Assembly: GCF_001672295.1 (NCBI RefSeq)
Contig: NZ_JXMS01000002.1
Span: forward strand, 162,615-226,614
Source: Halodesulfovibrio spirochaetisodalis
GTDB lineage: Bacteria > Desulfobacterota > Desulfovibrionia > Desulfovibrionales > Desulfovibrionaceae
Reading direction: 5' to 3'
DNA length: 64,000 nucleotides
How positions within the stretch are numbered: the stretch's first letter is position 1; each line of letters starts with the position of its first letter. Below the pieces are notes generated by a model that searched no databases, had not been told where the DNA came from, and saw only the letters and a list, made by a program, of their open reading frames with translations. Both the position numbers and the translations under genes were made by a program. This document shows, in pieces, positions 50,496 through 59,986 of the stretch.

Positions 50496-51764
50496 TTAAC
50501 TGCGATGTGTATGTGGCAGTAATAAATACATAAGCTTGTCTAATGTGTTGAGTAGCTCAAGATATACTCCACCGCTGGCCATTGGAGGGCCGAAAAGGGC
50601 TGCCCGCTGGTTTCGCAGTGATTCTGTGGAGACTGTTTCTGGAAATGTTTTGGACAGCGTCATGGCAAGGCGTTCCGCAAGGAGATAGCCTTTTACGCCT
50701 TCATAAAACAGATTCAGGTCATGCATAAATTTATCTGAATGCTCTGCCCAGAATGCTTCAGCCTGTGGGGTCGGCTGCATGGAAACAGCAGAACACAGGC
50801 CGTTGTACAGGTTGTTCAGGTTTGCACCCGGAATGCCTGCTCTCCATCCGATAAGCCATGAATTTCTTGCAAAGAAAAGACAATGGTTCTTGCCAATTGT
50901 GACAATATCATCAAATATCCCTTTTGCTTCCAGCAGCTTTTCATCTGTCCATAGCGGAGATTCCGTTGCTGGATGCCAGTCAGTCACCAGAGTCTGGTGA
51001 GCGGTAACAGCACCTTCAGTAAGGGTGTTGATGATGTGGGCAAGCCAAGTGTTTGCTTCTGGAGAATTCGGTGTTTCCAGATGGGTGTAGCTTAACACGT
51101 AACGACCTTTTCCGTAGTTACCTGCAAGTATACAAGGCTGCCCTTTAAGAAACTCCGGTCGCAACTTAATGTCGTATAGCGATTCCCACTCATTAAATGT
51201 TCCGGGAGGGAGCGTGTTCAGCGGCAGGTCAGCAATCCAGAAGTCTGTGTCAGGCGTTGCATAGCTGGCGAGAATTTCAACATCTGTATTTTCCTGGGGT
51301 GAGAATCTGGCAGGCCACCATACTGGAAGTGCAGGAGTTGAAGAAAAATTGTTCGGAATAAGATCGGAAGCGTGTGAGAGATCAGCACCTATAGAGGAAT
51401 GAAGATGTCCGCTGACAAAATGTTGCATGCGGTTGGTAAATTTTGCGCGTTCCCACGGGCAAAGTCCAAGACCGTTTTTGCCGGTAAGCCCGAGACCTGC
51501 GCCACCGCAGAATCCAAGGTACTTTCCGCCGTTAGCAACATAGTTGCGTATTTCTTCGATTCCCTTCTCGCCGAGGGCGTCTGCTTTTAGTCTGGCATTA
51601 CCGCCGGGAGTAAGAAGTAAGGCTGGCGGGTTGCAAGAAAGCAATCCCTGCGCTATTTCTTCTCCCCGCACAATGCTGTATGGAAGTTTCATTGCTTCCA
51701 GTGCTCGCCAGACGAGTAAACCCCATAAGTGGGATTCGTCCCATAATATATAGATGCTTGACAT
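50496..51764 (-). CDS. BPL_N (class I glutamine amidotransferase-like) domain protein
   Basis: A 422-residue cytoplasmic protein. The N-terminal half carries the biotin-protein-ligase N-terminal type fold related to DJ-1/GATase1: LLTPGG and GGKYLGFCGGAGLGL, where the Cys is at the nucleophile position, and GKGRYVLSYTHLETP later. The C-terminal half (about 250-422) is mainly helical and not recognised. No biotin ligase domain is present. Function is unknown; a stand-alone hydrolase or sensing role is possible. It is divergent from valS. Confidence 0.75.
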   Translation of the reverse strand: MSSIYILWDESHLWGLLVWRALEAMKLPYSIVRGEEIAQGLLSCNPPALLLTPGGNARLKADALGEKGIEEIRNYVANGGKYLGFCGGAGLGLTGKNGLGLCPWERAKFTNRMQHFVSGHLHSSIGADLSHASDLIPNNFSSTPALPVWWPARFSPQENTDVEILASYATPDTDFWIADLPLNTLPPGTFNEWESLYDIKLRPEFLKGQPCILAGNYGKGRYVLSYTHLETPNSPEANTWLAHIINTLTEGAVTAHQTLVTDWHPATESPLWTDEKLLEAKGIFDDIVTIGKNHCLFFARNSWLIGWRAGIPGANLNNLYNGLCSAVSMQPTPQAEAFWAEHSDKFMHDLNLFYEGVKGYLLAERLAMTLSKTFPETVSTESLRNQRAALFGPPMASGGVYLELLNTLDKLMYLLLPHTHRS

Positions 51765-51907
51765 TGTCCTTCCGCTAATTAATCTGACTTTTTGCAGTCG
51801 TGGAAGCGCACTCTACCAAGCGAGGGCAGCGAGTGCAAACAATTACCAACAATAGATTTAACAGGCGCAATGCAGCCTGCATACAATAACGAATTTGGAG
51901 TAGCAGT

Positions 51908-54556
51908 ATGGCGGAAAACGCTCTTTCTAAGGGGTATGAATCTCAAACGGTTGAAGACCAGTGGCGAAAACACTGGGAAGAAAACAACGTGTTTACACCG
52001 GATATGGATGCCGAGGGTGACGCGTACTCTATTGTTATCCCGCCACCGAACGTCACCGGTGCTTTGCACATGGGACACGCCCTTAACCTGACCCTTCAGG
52101 ATATCCTTTGTCGCTACCAGCGTCAGAAAGGTAAAAAAGTTCTGTGGGTTCCGGGTACTGACCATGCAGGTATTGCTACTCAGAACGTGGTAGAGCGTAA
52201 GCTTGCTACTGAAGGGCTTGGTCGTCATGATCTTGGCCGTGAAAAATTTGTTGAGCGTGTATGGGACTGGCGTGAAGAATACGGTAGCCGTATTTTGAAT
52301 CAGGTTCGTAAAATGGGTGCATCCGTTGACTGGACCCGTGAGCGCTTCACCATGGACGAAGGTCTTTCCAAAGCTGTTCGTAAAGTTTTTGTAGAACTTC
52401 ACGATCAAGGTCTGATCTACAAAGGCGACTACATCATTAACTGGTGTCCGCGCTGTCATACTGCTCTTGCTGATGATGAAGTAGATCACTCCAACGAGCC
52501 GGGTGCATTGCACTACATTAAATACCCGCTTGCAGACGGTTCCGGCGAATTAACCATCGCAACAACCCGTCCTGAAACCATGCTGGCGGATACCGCGATT
52601 GCTGTTAACCCTGATGACGAGCGTTTCAGCCATCTCATCGGTAAAAAAGCAATCCTCCCGCTCGTAGGGCGTGAACTCGACATCATCGGTGACCGTTACG
52701 TAGATATCGAATTCGGTACAGGTTGTCTTAAAGTTACCCCTGCCCATGACCATAATGACTGGGAACTCGGTCGCAAACATGGTCTTGAGGTTCTGAACAT
52801 CCTTAATGAGGATGGTACTCTCACAGATGAAACCGGCGAATATGCAGGTCTTACCTGCGTTGAAGCTCGTGTTAAAATTCTTGAAGCACTCAAAGCGGAA
52901 GGTTTCCTTGACCGCATTGAAGAGCATGAGCACAGCGTAGGTCACTGTTACCGTTGTAAAACAATTGTTGAGCCATTTGTATCTACCCAGTGGTTTGTAG
53001 CAATGACCAAACTTGCTCCACGTGCTCGTGCAGCTGTACCTGAACTTACTCAGATTTTCCCTGAGTCATGGATCAAGACCTACAACCACTGGCTTGATAA
53101 CATCCGTGACTGGTGCATTTCCCGTCAGATCTGGTGGGGACACCGTATTCCGGCATGGACATGTGAAGATTGCGGCGAACTGATTGTTTCCATGGAAGAT
53201 CCGACCGCATGTAAGTGTGGTTCCACAAATATTGTTCAGGACGAAGATGTTCTTGATACATGGTTCTCTTCTGCACTGTGGCCTTTCACAACCATGGGCT
53301 GGCCTGAAAAAACAAAAGAACTGGATACATTCTACCCGACTTCCGTACTGGTAACCGGCTTTGATATCCTCTTCTTCTGGGTTGCCCGTATGATGATGAT
53401 GGGTCTGCACTTTATGGACGAAGTACCGTTCCATCATGTGTACATCCATGCGCTCGTGCGTGACGAGAAAGGCAAGAAGATGTCGAAATCAACAGGTAAC
53501 GTAATTGACCCTGTTGAAATGATCGACAAGTACGGCTGTGACTCCCTGCGCTTTACCCTGACTTCATTTGCAGCAATGGGTCGTGACATTAAGTTGTCTG
53601 AGCAGCGCATCGACGGATACCGTAACTTCTGCAACAAAATTTGGAACGCAGCCCGTTTCGCACTCATGAACCTGCCGGAAGAAAAGCCTAAGACTTTTGC
53701 TTTTGAAGAAATCGACGGCGTACATCACCGCTGGATTCTTTCCCGTCTTGAGTCTGTGAAGAAAGATATGGATAAAGCCATCACCGGCTACCATTTCAAC
53801 GAAGCTGCACAGATCATGTACAAGTTCATCTGGAACGAATTCTGTGACTGGTACCTCGAGCTCATCAAGCCAGACATGCGTGCTGGTGGCGAACGCGCCG
53901 AAAAAGCACAGTTTGTTCTCTGGACTGTTCTGCAGGAAATGATGATCATTCTGCATCCGATCATGCCATTTATTACCGCGCAGGTGTGGAGTGTTCTTCC
54001 TGGTATCGAAAATAAAGATATCGCAACTGAACTCTACCCTGAAATGCGTCCTGCATGCGAGAACGCTGACGCAGAAGCAGCAATGAACCTGATTCAGGAA
54101 TCAATCGTTGCCGTGCGTACTATCAAAGCAGAACTCAACGTTGCTCCGCAGACTAAACTCAGCGTACTTATCCGCACTGCTTCCGATGAAGCTAAAGCGC
54201 TGTATGAGGATGCAATGGAAGTAATGCAGGCTCTCGCCCGTCTTGAAAATGTTGAGCTCGGTGCAGACCTTGAAGCTCCAAGAGCTTCCGCATCCAGCGT
54301 TGTTCAGGGTAACGAAGTGATCGTGCCTCTCGAAGGACTCGTAAACTTTGAAGACGAACTTGCCCGACTCGAAAAAGAACTCGGTAAAGTGGAAAAAGAT
54401 CTCAAACAAGCAACCGGCAAGCTGCGTAACGAAAGTTTTGTGAACAACGCACCGGCTGCCATTGTTGAAAAAGAAAAAGCTCGTGCTGCCGAACTTGAAG
54501 ATACACAGCAGAAACTGCTTAAGCTTCAGAAGCGTCTTGTTGACGCAATGGGCTAA
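51908..54556 (+). CDS. valS: Valyl-tRNA synthetase
   Basis: Cytoplasmic class I synthetase that charges tRNA-Val. It has 882 residues. Motifs: PPPNVTGALHMGHAL (HIGH signature, about 44-58), the editing domain with TTRPETMLADTAIAV, ISRQIWWGHRIPAW, a zinc-type CEDC..CKCG segment, and KKMSKSTGN (KMSKS, about 523-531). The C-terminal coiled coil after residue 810 is the usual tRNA-binding arm. Ribosome site GGAG. Two dispersed repeats follow its stop. Confidence 0.97.
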   Translation: MAENALSKGYESQTVEDQWRKHWEENNVFTPDMDAEGDAYSIVIPPPNVTGALHMGHALNLTLQDILCRYQRQKGKKVLWVPGTDHAGIATQNVVERKLATEGLGRHDLGREKFVERVWDWREEYGSRILNQVRKMGASVDWTRERFTMDEGLSKAVRKVFVELHDQGLIYKGDYIINWCPRCHTALADDEVDHSNEPGALHYIKYPLADGSGELTIATTRPETMLADTAIAVNPDDERFSHLIGKKAILPLVGRELDIIGDRYVDIEFGTGCLKVTPAHDHNDWELGRKHGLEVLNILNEDGTLTDETGEYAGLTCVEARVKILEALKAEGFLDRIEEHEHSVGHCYRCKTIVEPFVSTQWFVAMTKLAPRARAAVPELTQIFPESWIKTYNHWLDNIRDWCISRQIWWGHRIPAWTCEDCGELIVSMEDPTACKCGSTNIVQDEDVLDTWFSSALWPFTTMGWPEKTKELDTFYPTSVLVTGFDILFFWVARMMMMGLHFMDEVPFHHVYIHALVRDEKGKKMSKSTGNVIDPVEMIDKYGCDSLRFTLTSFAAMGRDIKLSEQRIDGYRNFCNKIWNAARFALMNLPEEKPKTFAFEEIDGVHHRWILSRLESVKKDMDKAITGYHFNEAAQIMYKFIWNEFCDWYLELIKPDMRAGGERAEKAQFVLWTVLQEMMIILHPIMPFITAQVWSVLPGIENKDIATELYPEMRPACENADAEAAMNLIQESIVAVRTIKAELNVAPQTKLSVLIRTASDEAKALYEDAMEVMQALARLENVELGADLEAPRASASSVVQGNEVIVPLEGLVNFEDELARLEKELGKVEKDLKQATGKLRNESFVNNAPAAIVEKEKARAAELEDTQQKLLKLQKRLVDAMG

Positions 54557-54602
54557 TAATACGTTGTAAACCTATGAGTGTTAGAGACAGCGGTAAGGGT
54601 AA

Positions 54603-54666
54603 GCCTGCGGCGCTTTTGTCTCCGACGGGCAGGGGAAATAATTCCCCCTGCACCCCCTGTTAGCGA
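54603..54666 (+). repeat. Dispersed palindromic repeat, copy 2
   Basis: TCTCCGACGGGCAGGGG..CCCCTGCACCCCC: the module start, then GCAGGGGAA/TTCCCCCTGC hairpin, then ACCCCC. Same family as the copy at 32.9 kb. Confidence 0.75.
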
Positions 54667-54780
54667 AGGTGTTTTGTGGACAGCTATGATTACGGCTTGC
54701 AGAACGCTGACGAGTAGAAGGGGATGTTTATATTAACCTTACCGAGTTGTATCTGAGTTCACCTCAGGATACATAATGCC

Positions 54781-54838
54781 GGTCAAGGGGGGCTCCCCCT
54801 TGCGGGGTGCAGGGGCAGAGCCCTGCCCGCCGGAGGCT
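54781..54838 (-). repeat. Dispersed palindromic repeat, copy 3
   Basis: The reverse complement begins GCCTCCGGCGGGCAGGGC and continues with a CAGGGC/GCCCCTG-type hairpin, ACCCCGC and an AAGGGGGA/CCCCCTT hairpin. It lies opposite in direction to copy 2, both upstream of cobA-hemD. Confidence 0.75.
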
Positions 54839-54928
54839 AAATATGAACCAGTAAACTTATAGGTGCAGATAAAGTTCTTATCAGGGGACCGGAGGAGACT
54901 CCGGTTCCTGATTATTACCGGAGGAATG

Positions 54929-56434
54929 ATGAAAGTTTACCTTATCGGTGCTGGCCCGGGCGATCCCGGCCTGCTGACAATTAAAGGCCGTGATATTCTG
55001 AGCACTGCAGATGTTATTGTATATGACTATCTTGCGAATGCTGAATTTCTTTCTTACGCAAAGCCTGAAGCCGAAATTATCTACGTAGGTAAGAAGGGCG
55101 GCGACCATACATTAAGTCAGGAAGGCATCAACCAGCTTATCGTTGATAAAGCGAAAGAGGGTAAGTCTGTTGCTCGTCTGAAAGGCGGCGACCCGTACAT
55201 GTTCGGTCGTGGCGGCGAAGAAGCGCAGGAGCTTCTGGCTGCTGGCGTACCTTTTGAAGAAGTTCCGGGTATCACCTCTGCAATCGCAGGCCCTGCGTAT
55301 GCTGGTATTCCGCTTACCCACCGTGACTATGCTTCCTCCGTGTCCTTTATTACCGGTCACGAAAATCCTGATAAGCCGGGTTCTTCTCATAACTGGAAGT
55401 CCCTTGCTACTGGCACTTCTACACTCGTGTTTTTCATGGGTATGAAGAACCTGCCGCATATTTCCAAGCAGCTTATTGCAAACGGTATGGACCCTGATAC
55501 TCCGGCAGCACTCGTGCACTGGGGTACCACAGCCAAGCACCGTTCCATGGCTGCAACCATCGGTACGTTGCCGGAAGAAGGCGTGAAGCAGGGCTTTACC
55601 TCTCCTTCTCTCATCGTAGTTGGTAATGTGGTTAAGCTTCGCGAAGAGCTTAACTGGTTCGAGCAGCTTCCATTGCGCGGTAAAGGCGTTGTGGTTACCC
55701 GTGCTCGTGAGCAGGCAAGCGGTATGGCTAGATCCCTTACTAAGCTTGGCGCAAACGTTATCCAGTTCCCGACTATTAAAATCGATCCGCTTGCTGATTA
55801 CAGCGAAGTACACGCAGCCATCAAAGGTCTTAACGAGTACGAGTGGGTTATCTTCACCTCTGTAAATGGCGTGAAGCACTTCTGGCTTCAGCTTGCAGAG
55901 CTTGGTCTGGATACCCGTGCTCTGGGTGCTTGCAAGATTGCTGCTATCGGTCCTGCTACAGCAGATATTCTGCGTGAAAAAGGCATTGAGCCAGATTTCA
56001 TTCCAGAAAAATACGTTGCAGAAGGCGTTGTAAAAGGGCTTCTTGAGCGTGGCATGGACGGCAGCAAGGTTCTGCTTCCGCGTGCTAAAGTTGCTCGTGA
56101 AGTACTTCCAGAAGAACTCCGCAAAGCAGGCGCACAGGTTGATATCCTTCCTGTGTACGAAACCAAGCCGGCTGGCGAGCAGCGCGAAGAAGTGCTCGAA
56201 CTTCTTAAAAGCGGTGAACTCTCCTGCGTGACATTTGGTTCTTCTTCCACTGTGGAAAACTTCTTTGATCTCGTGTCTCCTGACCTTGTTAAAGAGCACC
56301 GCGATAAAGTGAAGCTTGCTTCCATCGGCCCTGTAACTACGAAGACTCTTGAGCAGTTTGGTTTTACTCCGGATATTCAACCGGAAGATTACACTATTCC
56401 TGCACTTGTAGATGATCTTGTAGAAAAGCTATAG
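54929..56434 (+). CDS. cobA-hemD: Fused uroporphyrinogen-III C-methyltransferase/uroporphyrinogen-III synthase
   Basis: A 501-residue bifunctional tetrapyrrole enzyme. The N-terminal SUMT domain (about 1-240) has the SAM-binding VYLIGAGPGDPGLLTIKG, VARLKGGDPYMFGRGGEE and the GITSA segment. The C-terminal HemD domain (about 250-500) begins GKGVVVTRAREQA. It would close hydroxymethylbilane to uroporphyrinogen III and methylate it to precorrin-2, the branch to siroheme for sulfite reductase, cobalamin and the alternative heme route of sulfate reducers. ATG 54929 fits the GGAGG site best; ATG 54926 is directly beside it. Confidence 0.95.
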   Translation: MKVYLIGAGPGDPGLLTIKGRDILSTADVIVYDYLANAEFLSYAKPEAEIIYVGKKGGDHTLSQEGINQLIVDKAKEGKSVARLKGGDPYMFGRGGEEAQELLAAGVPFEEVPGITSAIAGPAYAGIPLTHRDYASSVSFITGHENPDKPGSSHNWKSLATGTSTLVFFMGMKNLPHISKQLIANGMDPDTPAALVHWGTTAKHRSMAATIGTLPEEGVKQGFTSPSLIVVGNVVKLREELNWFEQLPLRGKGVVVTRAREQASGMARSLTKLGANVIQFPTIKIDPLADYSEVHAAIKGLNEYEWVIFTSVNGVKHFWLQLAELGLDTRALGACKIAAIGPATADILREKGIEPDFIPEKYVAEGVVKGLLERGMDGSKVLLPRAKVAREVLPEELRKAGAQVDILPVYETKPAGEQREEVLELLKSGELSCVTFGSSSTVENFFDLVSPDLVKEHRDKVKLASIGPVTTKTLEQFGFTPDIQPEDYTIPALVDDLVEKL

Positions 56435-56469
56435 GGTGTAATTGCCTTCGGCGCTTACTGTCTACGACG

Positions 56470-56543
56470 TTTGCCTCCGGCGGCTTAAGAACCCTTTTGG
56501 AAAAGGGCTTCTTAAGAATCTCCCAAAACTTTTAGTTGCGAGG
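56470..56543 (+). repeat. Dispersed palindromic repeat, copy 4
   Basis: Starts GCCTCCGGCGG, then CTTAAGAACCCTTTT..AAAAGGGCTTCTTAAG hairpin and AAAACTTTTAGT, the same tail as copy 1. Confidence 0.75.
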
Positions 56544-56626
56544 GAAATCCGTCACTGGGTCACGCTTGCGGCTTATGCGCCACTACCCTTCGTAAAATTT
56601 GAAAGGGTGGGCTGAATTGAACATTG

Positions 56627-56662
56627 AAAGAGGATAGAGCAAACGCTCTATCCTCTTTTTTT
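56627..56662 (+). terminator. Terminator downstream of cobA-hemD
   Basis: AAAGAGGATAGAGC and GCTCTATCCTCTTT form a perfect 14-bp stem with an AAAC loop, then T residues. Confidence 0.95.
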
Positions 56663-56754
56663 GCGTAAGTTATCAAAGAATTACGCATGCAGAGTTATTA
56701 CTCTAGGTAGCTGAAATCATATTTACAATGGGTATGTTTTAGCGAGGAGTAAGC

Positions 56755-57708
56755 GTGACATTTACACCGAAAAAGCGGGTGCTGGTAACAGGCGGGGCAG
56801 GTTTTTTGGGAGCACATTTGTGTAAGCGATTGCTTGAACGGCAGTGTGAAGTTGTCTGTGTAGATAATTTTTTTACGGGAACTAAAGAGAATATAGTTCA
56901 TTTGCTTGAGGACCCGTACTTTGAGTTGCTCCGGCATGACATTACCTTTCCATTGTATGTGGAGGTTGATGAAATCTATAATCTGGCGTGTCCTGCATCT
57001 CCTGTGCATTATCAGTATGACCCTGTGCAGACAGTAAAGACCAGCGTTCACGGTTCAATAAATATGCTCGGGCTTGCTAAACGTACCGGTGCAAAGATTT
57101 TTCAGGCATCAACTTCTGAGGTCTATGGTGATCCGGAGGTGCATCCGCAAACTGAGGATTACTGGGGAAAGGTGAACCCCAGAGGTGTGCGTTCCTGCTA
57201 CGATGAAGGGAAACGGTGCGCGGAGACGTTGTTTTTTGATTATCAACGCCAGTACAATGTCCGCATTAAGGTAGCCAGACTCTTTAATACATACGGGCCC
57301 TACATGCATCCTAATGACGGTAGAGTGGTCTCAAATTTTATTATTCAAGCGTTGAAAGAAGAGCCGGTAACCATTTACGGTGACGGAACCCAAACCCGTT
57401 CTTTTTGCTATGTGGATGATCTTGTTGAAGGGATGATTCGTCTCATGGACAGGACGGAGGATACTTTCGGGGGGCCGGTTAATTTAGGTAACCCGCATGA
57501 AATGACTATTCGGGAACTGGCTGAGCAGGTTATCTTTTTGACTGGTTCAAAGTCAGTTATCAACTTCAAACCTCTTCCTCACGACGATCCTCGTCAGCGT
57601 ATGCCGGATATTTCCCTTGCGCGGGAAAAGTTACACTGGTCACCTACGACAACGCTTGAGGAAGGTCTTCGCAATACCATAGAATACTTCAAAAACAAGA
57701 AAGAATAA
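56755..57708 (+). CDS. UDP-glucuronate decarboxylase (UDP-xylose synthase), SDR family
   Basis: A 317-residue NAD-dependent sugar-nucleotide enzyme. It has the Rossmann motif [11 protein letters not shown] (about 14-24), the catalytic Ser/Thr in [10 protein letters not shown] and YDEGKR with the catalytic Tyr and Lys, and [18 protein letters not shown], all typical of UXS. The product would be UDP-xylose for surface glycans. It starts with GTG behind GAGGAG. No other polysaccharide genes are adjacent, and a related dTDP-glucose type substrate cannot be fully excluded. Confidence 0.9.
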   Translation: MTFTPKKRVLVTGGAGFLGAHLCKRLLERQCEVVCVDNFFTGTKENIVHLLEDPYFELLRHDITFPLYVEVDEIYNLACPASPVHYQYDPVQTVKTSVHGSINMLGLAKRTGAKIFQASTSEVYGDPEVHPQTEDYWGKVNPRGVRSCYDEGKRCAETLFFDYQRQYNVRIKVARLFNTYGPYMHPNDGRVVSNFIIQALKEEPVTIYGDGTQTRSFCYVDDLVEGMIRLMDRTEDTFGGPVNLGNPHEMTIRELAEQVIFLTGSKSVINFKPLPHDDPRQRMPDISLAREKLHWSPTTTLEEGLRNTIEYFKNKKE

Positions 57709-57737
57709 GGAAAGGGTGGAGTTCCACCCTTTCCTTA
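57707..57737 (+). terminator. Hairpin overlapping the UXS stop codon
   Basis: AAGGAAAGGGTGGA and TCCACCCTTTCCTT form a 14-bp stem with a 2-base loop. It starts within the stop codon and has no long T run, so termination efficiency is uncertain. Confidence 0.7.
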
Positions 57738-57898
57738 TCATGCTGTATTTTATCGAAAAAGACAGACGGTCACATACGTCCACCCCAAATCTCATTCTTC
57801 AGGCAAGGCCGTTATCAACAGTCTCAGCTATGCTAGAGAAAGTTAGCTTCTACGCGGCTTCCAACGTCATAACTAACGTGCTGGACTCGCGTATAATC

Positions 57899-57966
57899 GG
57901 GGTCAAGGGGACATGTCCCCTTGCGGGGGTGCAGGGGGCAGAGCCCGCCTGCCCGTCGGAGACAAT
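57899..57966 (-). repeat. Dispersed palindromic repeat, copy 5
   Basis: The reverse complement begins GTCTCCGACGGGCAGGCG and continues through GCAC-CCCC and an AAGGGGACATGTCCCCTT palindrome. It lies between the converging UXS and cysE genes. Confidence 0.75.
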
Positions 57967-58001
57967 GCCTTGCAGATCTTAGGCTGCCAAAAGCTAGCCC
58001 A

Positions 58002-58952
58002 CTAACAGTCTCCACCCACGAGTTTTTCTTCTTTTTTAGGCTTGGTGGAGCGTGATTGAACTACTTTCGAGTTTGGATCGACATCATGTGTTATCCAGAC
58101 GTTACCACCGATCATAGTGTCATGTCCGATGGTGATGCGTCCGAGAACAGTTGCACCAGCGTAAACCGTAACATTATCTTCAAGAATCGGGTGGCGCAGG
58201 TTGCCTTTGATGAGGCAGCCTTCCGCATCTTTAGGGAAGGACAGCGCACCGAGAGTTACACCCTGATAGAGACGACAGCCTTTACCGATGATGCAGGTTT
58301 CTCCGATTACTACGCCTGTGCCGTGGTCGATGAAGAATTCTTCACCAATCTGTGCACCGGGGTGAATGTCGATTCCGGTGTTTGAGTGTGCCATTTCACT
58401 GATGATGCGAGGAATGATCGGCACATCAAGCTTGTAGAGCTCATGTGCGATGCGGTGATGGATCATCGCAGTGATGGACGGGTAGCAGAAAATTGTTTCA
58501 CCGGGTGTTTTTGCAGCAGGGTCACCCTCGAAAGCCGCGCGAACATCAGACGCAAGGAGTCTGCGCAGTGTCGGAAGTGCTTGTACAAATTTCATTGCTG
58601 TAGAGCGTGAGTGTTCCTCGCAGCTTTTGCATTCGTCAGCGAATTCTGCGCAGATGAAGCATCCCCCTCTTCTGATTTGCTCTGCAAGAATTCTGTAAAT
58701 TGAGTCGAGATTTGCGGAAAGGTGGTAGCGCATGGACTCAAGACGTACTGTTTTATCCCCGAAATAGCCGGGAAACAGTGCAGCTTTGAGGCGTTCTACC
58801 AGCTCAAGCAAAGCTTCGGTTGATGGCATGGGTGCATCGTGTTTGGAACGATGGTAAACCGCAGCGTAGGATTCAGGAGCGCAGAGCTCTTCAACGACGT
58901 TGTCGAGTTCTGAGATGTTGTGCTGCTCCAGTTCGGCGTGATTACGTTGCAT
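58002..58952 (-). CDS. cysE: Serine O-acetyltransferase
   Basis: Cytoplasmic enzyme of 316 residues making O-acetylserine, the first step of cysteine synthesis. The C-terminal left-handed beta helix shows the hexapeptide pattern (SNTGIDIHPGAQIGEEFFID) with the catalytic His in DHGTGVVIGET, and SFPKDAEG marks the loop. The N-terminal helical part (about 1-165) is long, as in the EpsC-type family, and has an unusual CFIC..C..C segment (about 97-110) that could bind metal. It follows cysK after 21 bases on the same strand. Confidence 0.94.
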   Translation of the reverse strand: MQRNHAELEQHNISELDNVVEELCAPESYAAVYHRSKHDAPMPSTEALLELVERLKAALFPGYFGDKTVRLESMRYHLSANLDSIYRILAEQIRRGGCFICAEFADECKSCEEHSRSTAMKFVQALPTLRRLLASDVRAAFEGDPAAKTPGETIFCYPSITAMIHHRIAHELYKLDVPIIPRIISEMAHSNTGIDIHPGAQIGEEFFIDHGTGVVIGETCIIGKGCRLYQGVTLGALSFPKDAEGCLIKGNLRHPILEDNVTVYAGATVLGRITIGHDTMIGGNVWITHDVDPNSKVVQSRSTKPKKEEKLVGGDC

Positions 58953-58973
58953 GTGGACTCCCTTGCGAATTGC

Positions 58974-59903
58974 TTAGTCTGCTTCTGTAAAAAGCGGGGT
59001 TGATAGGTAACGCTCAGCTGTGTCGCAAACAATAAACACGATGCGTTTCCCTTTGTTTTCCGGTCTGGTTGCAATCTGCATTGCTGCATGTGCGATTGCT
59101 CCAGAGGAAATACCGCACATAATGCCTTCTTCTTTCATGAGTCGACGCGCCATTGTGAGGGCATCTTCGTTGCTCACGCGTACGATCTCATCATAGATTT
59201 CTGTGTTAAGAACTTCAGGCACAAATCCGGCACCGATACCCTGAATTGCGTGCGGCCCAGGTGCTCCGCCTGATAGTACAGGAGAGGCTTCCGGTTCTAC
59301 AGCGATGCACTGGATGTTCTTGTTGTGCTGTTTGAGAACTTCTCCCACACCGGTGATGGTGCCGCCTGTGCCGACGCCGGCAATGAAAATATCTATATTA
59401 CCGTCTGTGTCAGTTAGAATTTCTTGTGCAGTTGTTTTGCGATGGATTTCTGGATTGGCTTTGTTAGCAAACTGTTGCAGGTGAATTGCATTTGGATTTT
59501 CCGCAGCAATACGGTTTGCTTCTTCCACAGCACCTGTCATGCCTTTTGCGGCAGGAGTGAGGATAAGCTCTGCCCCGAAGCCTTTAAGCAACGCACGACG
59601 CTCCTGACTCATAGATTCAGGCATTGTGAGTATGAGTGGAAAGCCTCGGACTGCGCAGGTAAAGGCAATGCCGATACCAGTATTTCCGCTTGTTGCTTCA
59701 ACAAAAACAGTGTCTTTGGTAGTCATACCGGAGTCGATAGCAGCCTGCACCATATTGTACCCGATACGATCTTTTACTGATGAGCACGGATTCATGGATT
59801 CGAGTTTTGCTACAACTTCTGCCTGTGCATCTTTGGCAATACGGTTGATACGTACAAGTGGAGTCTTGCCGACAAGATCAATCATGGAGTTTGCAATGTT
59901 CAT
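58974..59903 (-). CDS. cysK: Cysteine synthase A (O-acetylserine sulfhydrylase)
   Basis: PLP enzyme of 309 residues that joins O-acetylserine and sulfide to form cysteine. The cofactor lysine is in NPCSSVKDRIGYNM, the substrate loop in ATSGNTGIGIAF and the phosphate loop in GVGTGGTITGVG. It is the usual length and is followed by cysE, its partner in the cysteine synthase complex. A terminator-like hairpin separates it from nifS upstream, so it may depend on readthrough or a promoter within that gap. Confidence 0.97.
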   Translation of the reverse strand: MNIANSMIDLVGKTPLVRINRIAKDAQAEVVAKLESMNPCSSVKDRIGYNMVQAAIDSGMTTKDTVFVEATSGNTGIGIAFTCAVRGFPLILTMPESMSQERRALLKGFGAELILTPAAKGMTGAVEEANRIAAENPNAIHLQQFANKANPEIHRKTTAQEILTDTDGNIDIFIAGVGTGGTITGVGEVLKQHNKNIQCIAVEPEASPVLSGGAPGPHAIQGIGAGFVPEVLNTEIYDEIVRVSNEDALTMARRLMKEEGIMCGISSGAIAHAAMQIATRPENKGKRIVFIVCDTAERYLSTPLFTEAD

Positions 59904-59921
59904 GTGGGTACCTCGTTGGAT

Positions 59922-59966
59922 GAAAAAAAAGGGTCGGACTAACCACGTGTGTTGTCCGACCCTTAA
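59922..59966 (-). terminator. Terminator or attenuator between nifS and cysK
   Basis: AAGGGTCGGAC and GTCCGACCCTT form an 11-bp stem with a 14-base loop, followed by eight T on the minus strand. It sits in the 83-base gap and ends about 20 bases before the cysK start. Confidence 0.88.
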
Positions 59967-59986
59967 GTATGTATCTTAGGGTCTGC

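Noticed and set aside
55112..56380. 422-codon minus-strand frame opposite cobA-hemD
   Set aside because: It is the antisense shadow of a clear enzyme gene; its composition is biased and there is no ribosome site.
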